Position numbers and translations under genes: made by a program. Source: Neobacillus sp. PS2-9 (lineage in GTDB: Bacteria > Bacillota > Bacilli > Bacillales > Cytobacillaceae). Taken from it: DNA of 64,000 bases. The stretch's first letter is position 1. Each line of letters starts with the position of its first letter. The notes below the pieces were generated by a model. That model was given only the letters and a program-made list of their open reading frames with translations, was not told where the DNA came from and ran no database searches. Below, piece by piece: positions 8,298 through 15,605 of this stretch. The stretch covers positions 2,825,001 to 2,889,000 of the forward strand of contig NZ_CP133269.1 of assembly GCF_030915525.1 (NCBI RefSeq), read 5' to 3'.

Positions 8298-8444
8298 CTA
8301 CATAAGTCCAAGATAAAAAAGAATTAAAGCCAAAATTATAATCCCTAAAATTATTAAAGGACTGGCACCCGAACTATACATTATGTAAATAAACACAGAA
8401 AGAAATATAAGCAAGAAAAGAGACAGAAAAATCGTTAGAGTCAT
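8298..8444 (-). CDS. 48-residue two-helix membrane peptide
   Basis: The open frame MTLTIFLSLFLLIFLSVFIY is followed by IMYSSGASPLIILGIIILAL and ends ILFYLGLM. Two hydrophobic helices are separated by an SSGASP turn. The composition and Bacillus-like build support a real micro-protein, but the Shine-Dalgarno is poor (A-rich leader), so the call is tentative. It lies upstream of the coupled 46/98-residue genes on the same strand. Confidence 0.4.
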   Translation of the reverse strand: MTLTIFLSLFLLIFLSVFIYIMYSSGASPLIILGIIILALILFYLGLM

Positions 8445-8554
8445 ATTTTTATTTTTTTTCACAACAACTCAGCCCCTTACTGTTTTTCAATCAAAACATC
8501 CCCTGAATAAAGAAAAGTTATGATAATATTTTACCATAAAAATCCAATTTATTG

Positions 8555-8646
8555 TTCAACTAAACTGCATCGTTACTTCAATAAGAAAAAGCATTACTGT
8601 TGTTCCAGTAATGCCCCCGTTACTTTAAGTACAATCCTTCACAATC
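8555..8646 (-). repeat. Dispersed terminator repeat A, best full copy
   Basis: TTCAACTAAACTGCATCGTT, ACTTCAATAAGAAAAA, then the perfect stem GCATTACTG-ttgttc-CAGTAATGC, then CCCCGTTACTTTAAGTACAA and TCCTTCACAATC. The two arms share TGC-N2/3-CGTTACTT-Y-AA in direct orientation. The right arm ends 6 bp before the stop codon at 8652, and the minus-strand hairpin is followed by TTTTTCTTATT, an intrinsic terminator. Confidence 0.85.
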
Positions 8647-8651
8647 TAATC

Positions 8652-9377
8652 TTAAACTATGTCAATCAGCTTTTTAATCGCACTGACTACCACTTCTGGT
8701 TCATCATTTTGTATATAATGAGCACTGTTTTCAGCAATCACCAATTCACCATTAGAGGATATTTCAAGACTCTCTCTCTGCATTTCATCCCATAACTCTT
8801 GGGATTCCTTTGAATAATGAACTTTCTTACCAGCTGAAAGTACAATTAGTGGTACATTTAATTTAAATCTAGTTTCTTTTAACTGCTTTAGGCTTTCCAT
8901 AAATTCATCATAATTGCCTTCATAAACGAATTGCTTGTTGTATGCTTGTTGGAAATCTTGTGACATCGTTGGGAGAAATCTTTCTCTGTAATCTTCAGGC
9001 GTAGAGTCAACCAAGACAAGTCCACAAACTTCATTTTGATATTCAGTTGCAAACAACCGCATATTTACTCCACCAAATGAATGACCTACTAATATGTAGG
9101 GAGCTTTAATCTTGGCTTCAATAAGAAGTTCCTTCAATTCTTTTACCATCTCACCGCTGGTTCTGGGGTTAGAACTTGTTTCACTTTTCCCAAGTCCTGC
9201 TCTATCATAAATTAGAACATTAGAGAGCATTGAAATATCCCCAATTACTGAATCCCAAGCCTTGGAAAAATCTCCATATCCAGCATCCATTACGACTGTT
9301 GGTTTTCCGTTATTTTCCCCCACCAATTTAGCATATAGTTTACAACCATTTATTTGCACAAACATTTCTTTAGTCAT
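8652..9377 (-). CDS. Alpha/beta hydrolase
   Basis: The 241-residue single-domain hydrolase has the nucleophile elbow GHSFGG (about residues 108-113), an oxyanion region VVMDAGYGD, a candidate acid residue in LVDSTPED and the late histidine in AENSAHYIQ. There is no signal peptide, so it is cytoplasmic. The substrate is unknown; the closest build is that of small esterases, and a second member of the same type lies at 40.1-41.2 kb. A repeat-A terminator follows the stop codon directly. Confidence 0.85.
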   Translation of the reverse strand: MTKEMFVQINGCKLYAKLVGENNGKPTVVMDAGYGDFSKAWDSVIGDISMLSNVLIYDRAGLGKSETSSNPRTSGEMVKELKELLIEAKIKAPYILVGHSFGGVNMRLFATEYQNEVCGLVLVDSTPEDYRERFLPTMSQDFQQAYNKQFVYEGNYDEFMESLKQLKETRFKLNVPLIVLSAGKKVHYSKESQELWDEMQRESLEISSNGELVIAENSAHYIQNDEPEVVVSAIKKLIDIV

Positions 9378-9442
9378 TTAGTCCATTCCTCTCATTTTGC
9401 CAACTATCAGTAGTTAATACTTAACAATATTAACACTCCTTT

Positions 9443-9532
9443 TTCATCTAAACTGCTTCGTTACTTCAATAAGAAAAAGGACCGCAGCATTTACGTTCCT
9501 TCTTAAACTCTTGCACCTGTTAGCAGAAAAAG
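9443..9532 (-). repeat. Dispersed terminator repeat A, diverged copy
   Basis: TTCATCTAAACTGCTTCGTT, ACTTCAATAAGAAAAAGGA, an imperfect middle with GGACCG...GTTCC, then CTTAAACTCTTGCACCTGTT AGC. The right arm is shortened compared with other copies. It lies between the thioesterase gene (3' end 9613) and the hydrolase start (9377). Confidence 0.7.
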
Positions 9533-9612
9533 CCCCTGTCCTGCTCTTTTTAATGTTTAGCGGGTGTATTTATCCTCCAAACGATAAAAGCCCTCTTGGG
9601 ATTCTTGTGAGC

Positions 9613-10002
9613 TTACTTTAGGTTTGTGCGAAATAGGATTGCTTTAGATTTAGCTACAATTTCTTGTTTATCGTTATAAATCGAACACTCCGTATGAATT
9701 AAAGTTTTGCCCTGTTTTTCAATTTTGGCATTTGCCATCAAGTATGTACCAGTAGCGGGTTTCAAAAAAGAAACATTTAAATCAACGGTTACAGCTTGTT
9801 GTATACCATCTTCATTTGCTGGTAACAAGTTTGATACGCCTACATCAGCCAATGAAGAAATGATACCACCATGTATAACCCCTGCACTATTAATGAATAG
9901 ATCCTGAACTGGCAATATAATTTGCAAATTATTATCATCAAGCTTTTTGTATTTCAAACCTAAAAATTCGTCAAATGGCTGTTTTATAAACATCTCATAC
10001 AC
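9613..10002 (-). CDS. PaaI-type hotdog thioesterase
   Basis: The 129-residue hotdog-fold protein has VIHGGIISSLADVGVSNLL (about residues 42-60), the central helix with the HGG motif, and later TVDLNVSFLKPATGTYLMA and KAILFRT. Length and motif order match PaaI/YbgC-like acyl-CoA thioesterases acting in the cytoplasm as tetramers. The natural substrate cannot be read from sequence. The start is ATG with AGAGGTG upstream. It stands as a single gene. Confidence 0.82.
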   Translation of the reverse strand: MYEMFIKQPFDEFLGLKYKKLDDNNLQIILPVQDLFINSAGVIHGGIISSLADVGVSNLLPANEDGIQQAVTVDLNVSFLKPATGTYLMANAKIEKQGKTLIHTECSIYNDKQEIVAKSKAILFRTNLK

Positions 10003-10046
10003 CTCTTATATATTTAATTTAACGCTACATTACATATTTTTATAAG

Positions 10047-10080
10047 TTCTTAAACAATCCTGCTTACTTTAGTACAACAA
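10047..10080 (-). repeat. Repeat A, short (solo) form
   Basis: TTCTTAAACAATCCTGCTTA followed by CTTTAGTACAACAAG resembles the fused outer arms of repeat A with the hairpin part missing. It ends about 10 bp before the stop codon of the minus-strand GNAT gene at 10090. Confidence 0.5.
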
Positions 10081-10089
10081 GAAAAATGG

Positions 10090-10542
10090 TTATTCTAAAT
10101 ACTCACTGGCTAGATTAGGGTTTAAGTACCTAGCCATTCCTGTTTTAATTCTCTTTAATCCAAGTTTATTATAAAAGTCCTCATTTCCAGAGATAGAAAT
10201 TAAATGAACGCACGATATATTACTTAGTTTATCAAGTAAATACTCCATAATTTGTCTCGCTATCCCTTGTTTTTGAAATTCTGGATGTACTATAACGTCA
10301 TAAATTGCAGCATTAAAAACACCATCTGTCATCGCCCTACCAAATCCAATAATCCGACCATTTACAGTAACCAATGCTATGACATTACTTGCTTCGAAAA
10401 CTTGCTTGATAATCTCTTTTGTATGCTTTGTCCAACCGACAGAAGAATAAATTTCCTTCATTTCATCAAGATTCACTTTAGAAAAATCACTATGTATTCT
10501 TAAATCCATAAATGAGTATTTCTCCATTATTGTTGATTGCAC
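10090..10542 (-). CDS. GNAT-family N-acetyltransferase
   Basis: The 150-residue protein has the GNAT core: strand RIIGFGRAMTD, then AAIYDVIVHPEFQKQGIARQ (about residues 82-101) with the acetyl-CoA pyrophosphate loop QKQGIAR, followed by the LLDKL helix. The substrate is unknown. It is one of four GNAT genes in the window (others near 14.8, 20.4 and 51.4 kb). Both sides are flanked by repeat-A pieces. Confidence 0.85.
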   Translation of the reverse strand: MQSTIMEKYSFMDLRIHSDFSKVNLDEMKEIYSSVGWTKHTKEIIKQVFEASNVIALVTVNGRIIGFGRAMTDGVFNAAIYDVIVHPEFQKQGIARQIMEYLLDKLSNISCVHLISISGNEDFYNKLGLKRIKTGMARYLNPNLASEYLE

Positions 10543-10580
10543 CTTCTTTAAGTATCCTGCTCCGTTACTTCAATATCACG
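10543..10580 (-). repeat. Repeat A, left-arm fragment
   Basis: CTTTAAGTATCCTGCTCCGT followed by TACTTCAATATCAC matches the left arm, but the AAGAAAA and hairpin parts are absent. It lies directly upstream of the GNAT gene start (10542). Confidence 0.5.
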
Positions 10581-10627
10581 TTTCCAGTTCTATAATCAGG
10601 GCAATAATTCCTCTATTATAACCGGAA
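10581..10627. promoter_or_regulatory. Inverted repeat in front of the recombinase gene
   Basis: TTTCCAGTTCTATAAT (10581-10596) and ATTATAACCGGAA (about 10615-10627) are near-complementary arms around an 18-nt loop. The right arm overlaps the ribosome-binding site GGAAAGGAGG of the recombinase. It could be a regulatory hairpin, a recombinase binding site, or chance. Confidence 0.3.
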
Positions 10628-10635
10628 AGGAGGAA

Positions 10636-11480
10636 ATGATTTTGTTATTATCAAAAGCCTGGGAATTATATGAATCGGACAAAAGGATTGAAGGATTCTC
10701 TCCTCAGACATTAAGAGCATATAGGCTCCAGTCCAAGTTGCTGATTCAAAACTTTAACGATGTGGATATTCAGTCATTGACCACTGATCAACTGAAAGGA
10801 TACTTAGCAAAATCCAGTGAACACCTAAAGCCATCAAGTTTGGCTCATCGAATTCGATTTATAAAATCATTATTTCGTTGGTCACACGAGGAAGGACACT
10901 TACCCAAAAACCCAGCAGCAAAAATCAAAGAACCAAAACAAGGAAAACGAATACCAAAGTTTCTGACCGAGAGAGAAATTGAACATCTGAGGGAAGCCTG
11001 TTTTACTCCAATGGAAAAGGCATTATTTGAATTTATGTTTTCAACTGGTTGTAGAATAGGAGAAATAGTTTCTCTTGATAAAAATTGTATCAATTGGTCT
11101 AATCGTTCTGCCATTGTTCTTGGAAAAGGGGATAAAGAAAGGGAGGTCTACTTTAATATACGGTGTGAAATATGGCTTAAGCGATACTTAGACCTTCGCA
11201 GGATAAGGACCCAGCTATTTTTGTTACTGAACGGCACCCACATAGAATGAGTATTGGACAGATGAGGTACATCATAAAACGAATATCAAGTCGGGCAGGG
11301 ATCAACAAAGAAATCCATCCACACCAACTACGCCACAGCTATGCCACACACCTATTGAACAATGGAGCTCCCATTGATGTTATTCAAAGTTTACTAGGTC
11401 ACGAAAAAAGCGAGACCACTAGGATTTATGCTCAGTTAAGTGGAAGTCTTAGAAGAGAATTTTATAGAAAATACTTTTAG
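10636..11480 (+). pseudogene. XerD-type tyrosine recombinase, frameshifted
   Basis: An N-terminal SAM-like core-binding domain (about residues 1-90) is followed by a catalytic domain with the first arginine in FSTGCRIGEI, then HPHQLRHSYATHLL (H-x-x-R), LLGHEKSETT and the tyrosine in TRIYAQ. The frame breaks near 11199-11205: one missing base in CGCAGGATAAGG turns the expected RDKDPAIFV into RIRTQLFLL, and the C-terminal part continues from 11247. The repaired protein of about 280 residues is typical. No partner excisionase, island or clear att site is seen. A hairpin terminator follows (about 11493-11521). Confidence 0.8.
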
Positions 11481-11492
11481 GGAAGAATGGCA

Positions 11493-11565
11493 AAAGGCAA
11501 CGGATATTCCGCTGCCTTTTCGCTATTGCACCCATTACTTTAAATGTAATTATTCACAATCACTA
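11493..11565 (+). terminator. Hairpin plus right arm of repeat A
   Basis: AAAAGGCAACGGA-TAT-TCCGCTGCCTTTT is a strong stem serving as terminator for the recombinase gene and, in the other direction, for the EEP gene. It is followed by CTATTGCACCCATTACTTTA and AATGTAATTATTCACAATC, the right arm of repeat A, which overlaps the stop codon of the minus-strand gene at 11550. The left arm is missing. Confidence 0.65.
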
Positions 11566-12566
11566 TTCATAATAAAACTCCCACTTTCGTCACTGCTTTC
11601 TTCATGGTGATGATCCTCTAAATTTAACTTCGCTGAAACTCCTGCGTGATCGGATGGCCAAAGTCCTGTTTTTGTTCGGTCATTCTGCGATTCTCCTACT
11701 AATTCTGCTTCAATGGGTTCCCAGACGTTTTTAAAGAAAATATAATCTATTCTTTGGTTCAACATATAAACGGCATTTAATAGGTCGGGAGCTTGGTGAG
11801 CAGTATACCCTAGCCCATTTCCAACATGACTCCAAACATCTTGAAAACCTGCATTAATAAACAAATTATAAGTAGTGCTATTAGGGATGGAGTTCATGTC
11901 TCCCGTAATAATTACAGGCAAAATTGTATTGCCTGGTCCCTGAAGAATTTCATTTGCTTGGGCATTCCGAATTGCTTCAACAGCTGGTTCCAAATGGGTA
12001 TTGATCATCCTGAAAACTTGTCCATCAATCTTTACATCTATAGAAGACCATCCTCGGATTATTGTAAAAGGTTGTCCTGCTAAGGGTATAGTTAGATTTG
12101 TTTGGAAATTAGCTTCCTGTTTTCTTATTACGTCTAATTTATGGTCTTTACGAATCAGAATTGCATCTCTATCCAAAAATTGAACTAAATTTCCATTGCT
12201 GTCTGGAAGTTCTGCCTTTACATCATTGTTAAGGGCCGCAACTTCGTATTTCAAACCTTGTTCCTCTAACGCTTCTAATAATATATCTATAAAGTCATAG
12301 GTTACGGTTCTAAAAGTTGGAATAATTAGACTCACCTGCACCGCCTCTTGCAAACCGATAAGATCAGGCTTTTCCGAAGCGATAACTTCAGCAATTGCCT
12401 TGGCTCGAACAGGAAAATTCGTCGCTAGAAATTGCCTAAAGACTTGTGTTACAACTTCAGGGATTTGCTCTGGGGACGCAGCAAACAATGGCTCACTTGT
12501 AAAACCTTGATAAATATTCCATGTTAGGAACGAAACCTTAAGATTATGTTCAGAATTCATTTCCAT
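11550..12566 (-). CDS. Endonuclease/exonuclease/phosphatase-family hydrolase
   Basis: The protein (about 338 residues) has the EEP (DNase I-like) motifs in order: FLTWNIYQG, DLIGLQEA (metal-binding Glu), INTHLEPA, ITGDMNSIPNS, RIDYIFF and WPSDHAGV with the catalytic histidine. It ends with a polar tail including DHHHEESSDESGS. There is no signal peptide, so it would be cytoplasmic. It could be a phosphodiesterase or nuclease. ATG 12566 is preferred because GGAGTG precedes it; an in-frame TTG at 12620 has no ribosome site. Confidence 0.8.
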   Translation of the reverse strand: MEMNSEHNLKVSFLTWNIYQGFTSEPLFAASPEQIPEVVTQVFRQFLATNFPVRAKAIAEVIASEKPDLIGLQEAVQVSLIIPTFRTVTYDFIDILLEALEEQGLKYEVAALNNDVKAELPDSNGNLVQFLDRDAILIRKDHKLDVIRKQEANFQTNLTIPLAGQPFTIIRGWSSIDVKIDGQVFRMINTHLEPAVEAIRNAQANEILQGPGNTILPVIITGDMNSIPNSTTYNLFINAGFQDVWSHVGNGLGYTAHQAPDLLNAVYMLNQRIDYIFFKNVWEPIEAELVGESQNDRTKTGLWPSDHAGVSAKLNLEDHHHEESSDESGSFIMNSDCE

Positions 12567-12780
12567 ATCACTCCAATCAATAAATCTATTAATAGTAGAT
12601 GAAATTAATGGAGAATGCAAACGGCAGTTTTACTATTACTTTGATGGTTTTATGTTAAATTAGGTATCAAATTGCTAGTTATTATATAAGGCTTCAAAAC
12701 GTGCTACAATTATATGGTTAAGTTGTTATACAGAACTCTTCCTGATTCAGTAAAAAATTTGACCTTTGCAAATGTTATTA

Positions 12781-12826
12781 ATTCAACTATCCTGCATCGT
12801 TAGTGTAAGTATATCTTTTCACAAAT
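12781..12826 (-). repeat. Repeat A, short (solo) form
   Basis: TTCAACTATCCTGCATCGTT runs directly into AGTGTAAGTATATCTTTTCA and CAAATT. The outer parts of both arms are present, and the hairpin and one copy of the shared arm core are absent, as expected after recombination between the directly repeated arms. Confidence 0.65.
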
Positions 12827-12987
12827 TAATTAACATATATATTCAATTATAACGTCTATTCTATGCATTTTTTAAGTCAATTTGTATATCAAATTGTGTT
12901 TGAAATTGTAGGGGTACAACAGCCATTGTACTCCTACAATTTGGGGTGCATTTTCCCAAACAAATTTTTATAAAATTCCGCACAAAT

Positions 12988-13090
12988 GGCTTTACACCAA
13001 TAAAAAATGAGTGTCAATTTCATATGCAAATTGACACTCATTTTATTTTACATTTTTAATGTTTGTGATAGGAAACGGAACCCTTTACTT
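12988..13090. repeat. Dispersed hairpin repeat B, copy 1
   Basis: GGCTTTACACCAATAAAA, then the stem AATGAGTGTCAATTT-catatgc-AAATTGACACTCATT, then TTTTACATTTTTAATGTTTG and TGATAGGAAACGGAACCC. A second copy at 29166-29270 matches over about 100 bp, including compensating changes in the stem. Both copies follow a solo repeat A. Confidence 0.75.
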
Positions 13091-13136
13091 GAGAACTGTC
13101 TTCTTTTTCAACAGTTCTCAAGAGCCAATAAAATTT

Positions 13137-14168
13137 TTACAAGTTAACTACCATCTTAAAATCCTCAATAAACTCTTCAACCTGATCCTCTTGTGTTGCC
13201 CAAGAAGTAACTAGGCGAATGGCAGAATGCTCCTCATCAACCTTTTCCCACACATGAAAAGCATACTTCTTTTCTAATTCGGTAATCACTGAATTCGGTA
13301 GAATCGGGAAAATTTGATTCGATGGAGAATGGATTAAAAACGGAATATCTGCCTTGCTTATTTCATCTCTAAGTCTTCCTGCCAGCTTATTTGCATGCAT
13401 CGCTAAGTCAAAAAACAGATTATTCCGGAATAGTTCAAGGAACTGAATGCCCATTAATCTTCCTTTAGCAAGAAGTGCCCCTTTTTGCTTAATGTGATAG
13501 CGGAAATCCTCTTTGAGTGAATCACGGCAAATTACAAGCGCCTCTCCAATAAGAGCACCGTTCTTAGTTCCGCCAATATAAAAAGCATCAACAAGTTCAG
13601 GGAGATCGCTCAATTTCAAGTCATTTTCATCAGAGCAAAGCGCAGAACCAAGTCTCGCACCGTCCATGTATAAAATGAGATTGTTCTCATGGCAGAAATC
13701 TCGTAGCTGCTCAAGTTCTTTTTTTGTATAAATAGACCCTATTTCAGTGGAATTCGATATGTAAACCAGCTTTGGTTTTACCATGTGCTCGTCTGGATGA
13801 CCTTCGAGTACAGCCTTCACATGGGTGGGATTCAATTTTCCATCTACCCCTTCAATTGAAATGATTTTATGTCCAGTTGCTTCAATGGCACCCGTTTCAT
13901 GCCCTAAAATATGTCCGGAACTAACTGCCATTGCTGCCTCGTGTGGTCTTAAGAAAGCAGAAATAGCGGTTAGATTTGTTTGTGTCCCGCCTGAAAGAAG
14001 GTGGATATCGACATCCGTCCGTCCCATTTTTTCTTTCAATAACTCTATGGCATGTTGGGTAAATTGGTCTTCACCGTATCCATCCGCTTGGACAAGGTTG
14101 GATTCAAGTAATGCATTCAAGATTCTAGGATGTGCGCCTTCGCTGTAGTCGTTCTTAAAGCTGTACAT
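13137..14168 (-). CDS. Low-specificity threonine aldolase (PLP enzyme)
   Basis: The 343-residue fold-type I PLP enzyme belongs to the beta-eliminating lyase/threonine aldolase family. It starts SFKNDYSEGAHPRIL, has LLSGGTQTNL near residue 60, DGARLGSAL around 170, and the PLP lysine in FYIGGTKNGAL around 200. It cleaves L-threonine or L-allo-threonine to glycine and acetaldehyde in the cytoplasm. Length is normal and motifs are complete. A hairpin of 12-bp arms lies after the stop. It appears to be a single-gene unit. Confidence 0.9.
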   Translation of the reverse strand: MYSFKNDYSEGAHPRILNALLESNLVQADGYGEDQFTQHAIELLKEKMGRTDVDIHLLSGGTQTNLTAISAFLRPHEAAMAVSSGHILGHETGAIEATGHKIISIEGVDGKLNPTHVKAVLEGHPDEHMVKPKLVYISNSTEIGSIYTKKELEQLRDFCHENNLILYMDGARLGSALCSDENDLKLSDLPELVDAFYIGGTKNGALIGEALVICRDSLKEDFRYHIKQKGALLAKGRLMGIQFLELFRNNLFFDLAMHANKLAGRLRDEISKADIPFLIHSPSNQIFPILPNSVITELEKKYAFHVWEKVDEEHSAIRLVTSWATQEDQVEEFIEDFKMVVNL

Positions 14169-14297
14169 TTCGTTGCCTCCGTTTTATTTTCAAGAATTGT
14201 TTCTACATTTCTATCGTACCATACCTATCTACTATTCCCTACAATATAGTTCCGCTCGTTTTCTAGTGTAAGATTACACCTTTCTGTTGATGTTTGC

Positions 14298-14384
14298 GGT
14301 TTATCAGCGGATTTTAATCTTTTATCAGCGAATATTAGAATATATCAGCGAATTTTAGATTTTATCAGCGAATCAGAAATAACT
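14298..14384. repeat. Tandem repeat C, about 20 bp, four units
   Basis: The units TTTATCAGCGGATTTTAATC, TTTATCAGCGAATATTAGAA, TATATCAGCGAATTTTAGAT and TTTATCAGCGAATCAG follow one another between the aldolase start and the 3' end of the monooxygenase-like gene. A related array (TTTATGAGCGAAT) is at 45817-45880. The array ends exactly at the next gene's stop codon region. Confidence 0.8.
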
Positions 14385-14710
14385 TATATTTCATAAAAAT
14401 TATCTCTTTCTACCTTACATACTCTCAGTGAAAAATTTTTGTACCATTCTTGCTTTCCTCGTTCTTGTGCCACTTTATGAACTGAATTTTCCTTCCAATT
14501 CTTAATTGAATCTAAGGAATCCCAGTATGAGACTGTAATTCCCAATTCATTATCACGAGCACTTTCTACGCCTAAGAAACCGGTCTGTTTAGAGGCTAAT
14601 TCTACCATTTTTTCTGCCATTTTCTCATATCCTCTGTCACCTTCTGTTCGCTGTGAAGCAAATATCACAGCATAATAGGGTGGTTTAGGAGTTTTTGCCA
14701 TTCCACTCAT
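14384..14710 (-). CDS. Antibiotic-biosynthesis-monooxygenase (ABM)-like protein
   Basis: The 108-residue ferredoxin-like alpha/beta protein contains YYAVIFASQRTEGDRGYEKM, MVELASKQTGFLGVESAR, then GITVSYWDSLDSIKNWK, the usual order of the ABM domain. Members include cofactor-free oxygenases, heme-degrading enzymes and proteins of unknown role. There is no Asn-Trp pairing clear enough to call it IsdG. ATG 14710 is preceded by GGGGGAATTAAGAA. It is likely a dimer in the cytoplasm. Confidence 0.78.
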   Translation of the reverse strand: MSGMAKTPKPPYYAVIFASQRTEGDRGYEKMAEKMVELASKQTGFLGVESARDNELGITVSYWDSLDSIKNWKENSVHKVAQERGKQEWYKNFSLRVCKVERDNFYEI

Positions 14711-14804
14711 TTCTTAATTCCCCCTAATACTTTATTGCTATCCCTTTTTACGACAAGTTTTGATTTAATGTAGCAATCACGTATGATTTCCTCAAATTCA
14801 GATG

Positions 14805-15353
14805 CTAGTTGCGTAACTTATTTGTTTCCCATTCTTCGCGTAGTAGTCCCATTCTAATAGAATCATAATATGTTCCGTTATAGTAACGAACCTTTCTTAT
14901 CCTCGCTTCCATGGTCATCCCGAGCCTTTTCCCCACCTTTATCATCCGTTCATTTCCTGACCAAGTAGTGTATCCAACTCGAACAAGTGGTAAGGTATTA
15001 AATAGATGATTGATCAAAAGACGGAGTGCTTGTGTACCATATCCTCCACTCCAAAATTCCGAATTATAAATGACAATCCCCATCTCCAGCCAATTAGAAG
15101 GTTTATGCTCCCAATAATAACCTATTGTTCCGATCAGCTCACCTGCCACTTCAATAGCCCATCGACTATCCTGTTCGATATAAGTTCCTTTTTCATTTAA
15201 AAACTCCTCATATGGAACATGCTTATGTTCAAAGTAAGGAGCATCCCATTTTTTCCATTCAGGTAATTCCTCTTTATAAATCAACTCCCATAGTTTGGGC
15301 AAATCTTTTTCAACAATTGGACGAATAATTAAATCAGCATGTTTATAGTGCAC
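14805..15353 (-). CDS. GNAT acetyltransferase, RimJ/RimL type
   Basis: The 182-residue acetyltransferase has LIIRPIVEKDLPKLWELIY at the N-terminus, ELIGTIGYYWEHKPSNWLEM, then VIYNSEFWSGGYGTQALRLL (about residues 97-116) with the acetyl-CoA loop, and a C-terminal RLGMTMEARIRKVRYYNG typical of the RimJ/RimL/YdaF subgroup. The substrate, a protein N-terminus or a small amine, is not predictable. It is monocistronic. Confidence 0.87.
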   Translation of the reverse strand: MHYKHADLIIRPIVEKDLPKLWELIYKEELPEWKKWDAPYFEHKHVPYEEFLNEKGTYIEQDSRWAIEVAGELIGTIGYYWEHKPSNWLEMGIVIYNSEFWSGGYGTQALRLLINHLFNTLPLVRVGYTTWSGNERMIKVGKRLGMTMEARIRKVRYYNGTYYDSIRMGLLREEWETNKLRN

Positions 15354-15605
15354 AGGATCCCTCCGGTTTGATTAATTACTCTTTATATTTCTACATCCAA
15401 ATCATTATTCCTTTTTAAGAATGAGACCTACATTATTTTTAAACCTTCAATATCCAATGTTAATTTTGGGTAATGCCAATGGATTTTGGTTTTGAATGCC
15501 TTTTAATTGGAATATGTATTAATTAGAGTTTTTTGAGTCATTTGTACTAGTTCACCCATTCATCCTTGTTTTTATAAAAATTTTGGGATTTGTAGGAGGA
15601 ATTAT

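Larger units (their letters stand above)
12621..13136. other. Gene-free stretch rich in repeats and hairpins
   Basis: No convincing gene lies in these 516 bp. They hold a short repeat-A form (12781-12826), a hairpin AAATTGTAGGGGTACAA / TTGTACTCCTACAATTT (about 12905-12944), a copy of repeat B (12988-13090), and a hairpin CTTGAGAACTGT / ACAGTTCTCAAG (about 13088-13122) just beyond the threonine aldolase stop codon. Confidence 0.7.

Noticed and set aside
10636..12566. A genomic island or prophage driven by the tyrosine recombinase
   Set aside because: Neighbouring genes are ordinary chromosomal ones, no phage structural genes or att duplications are seen, and the recombinase is frameshifted.
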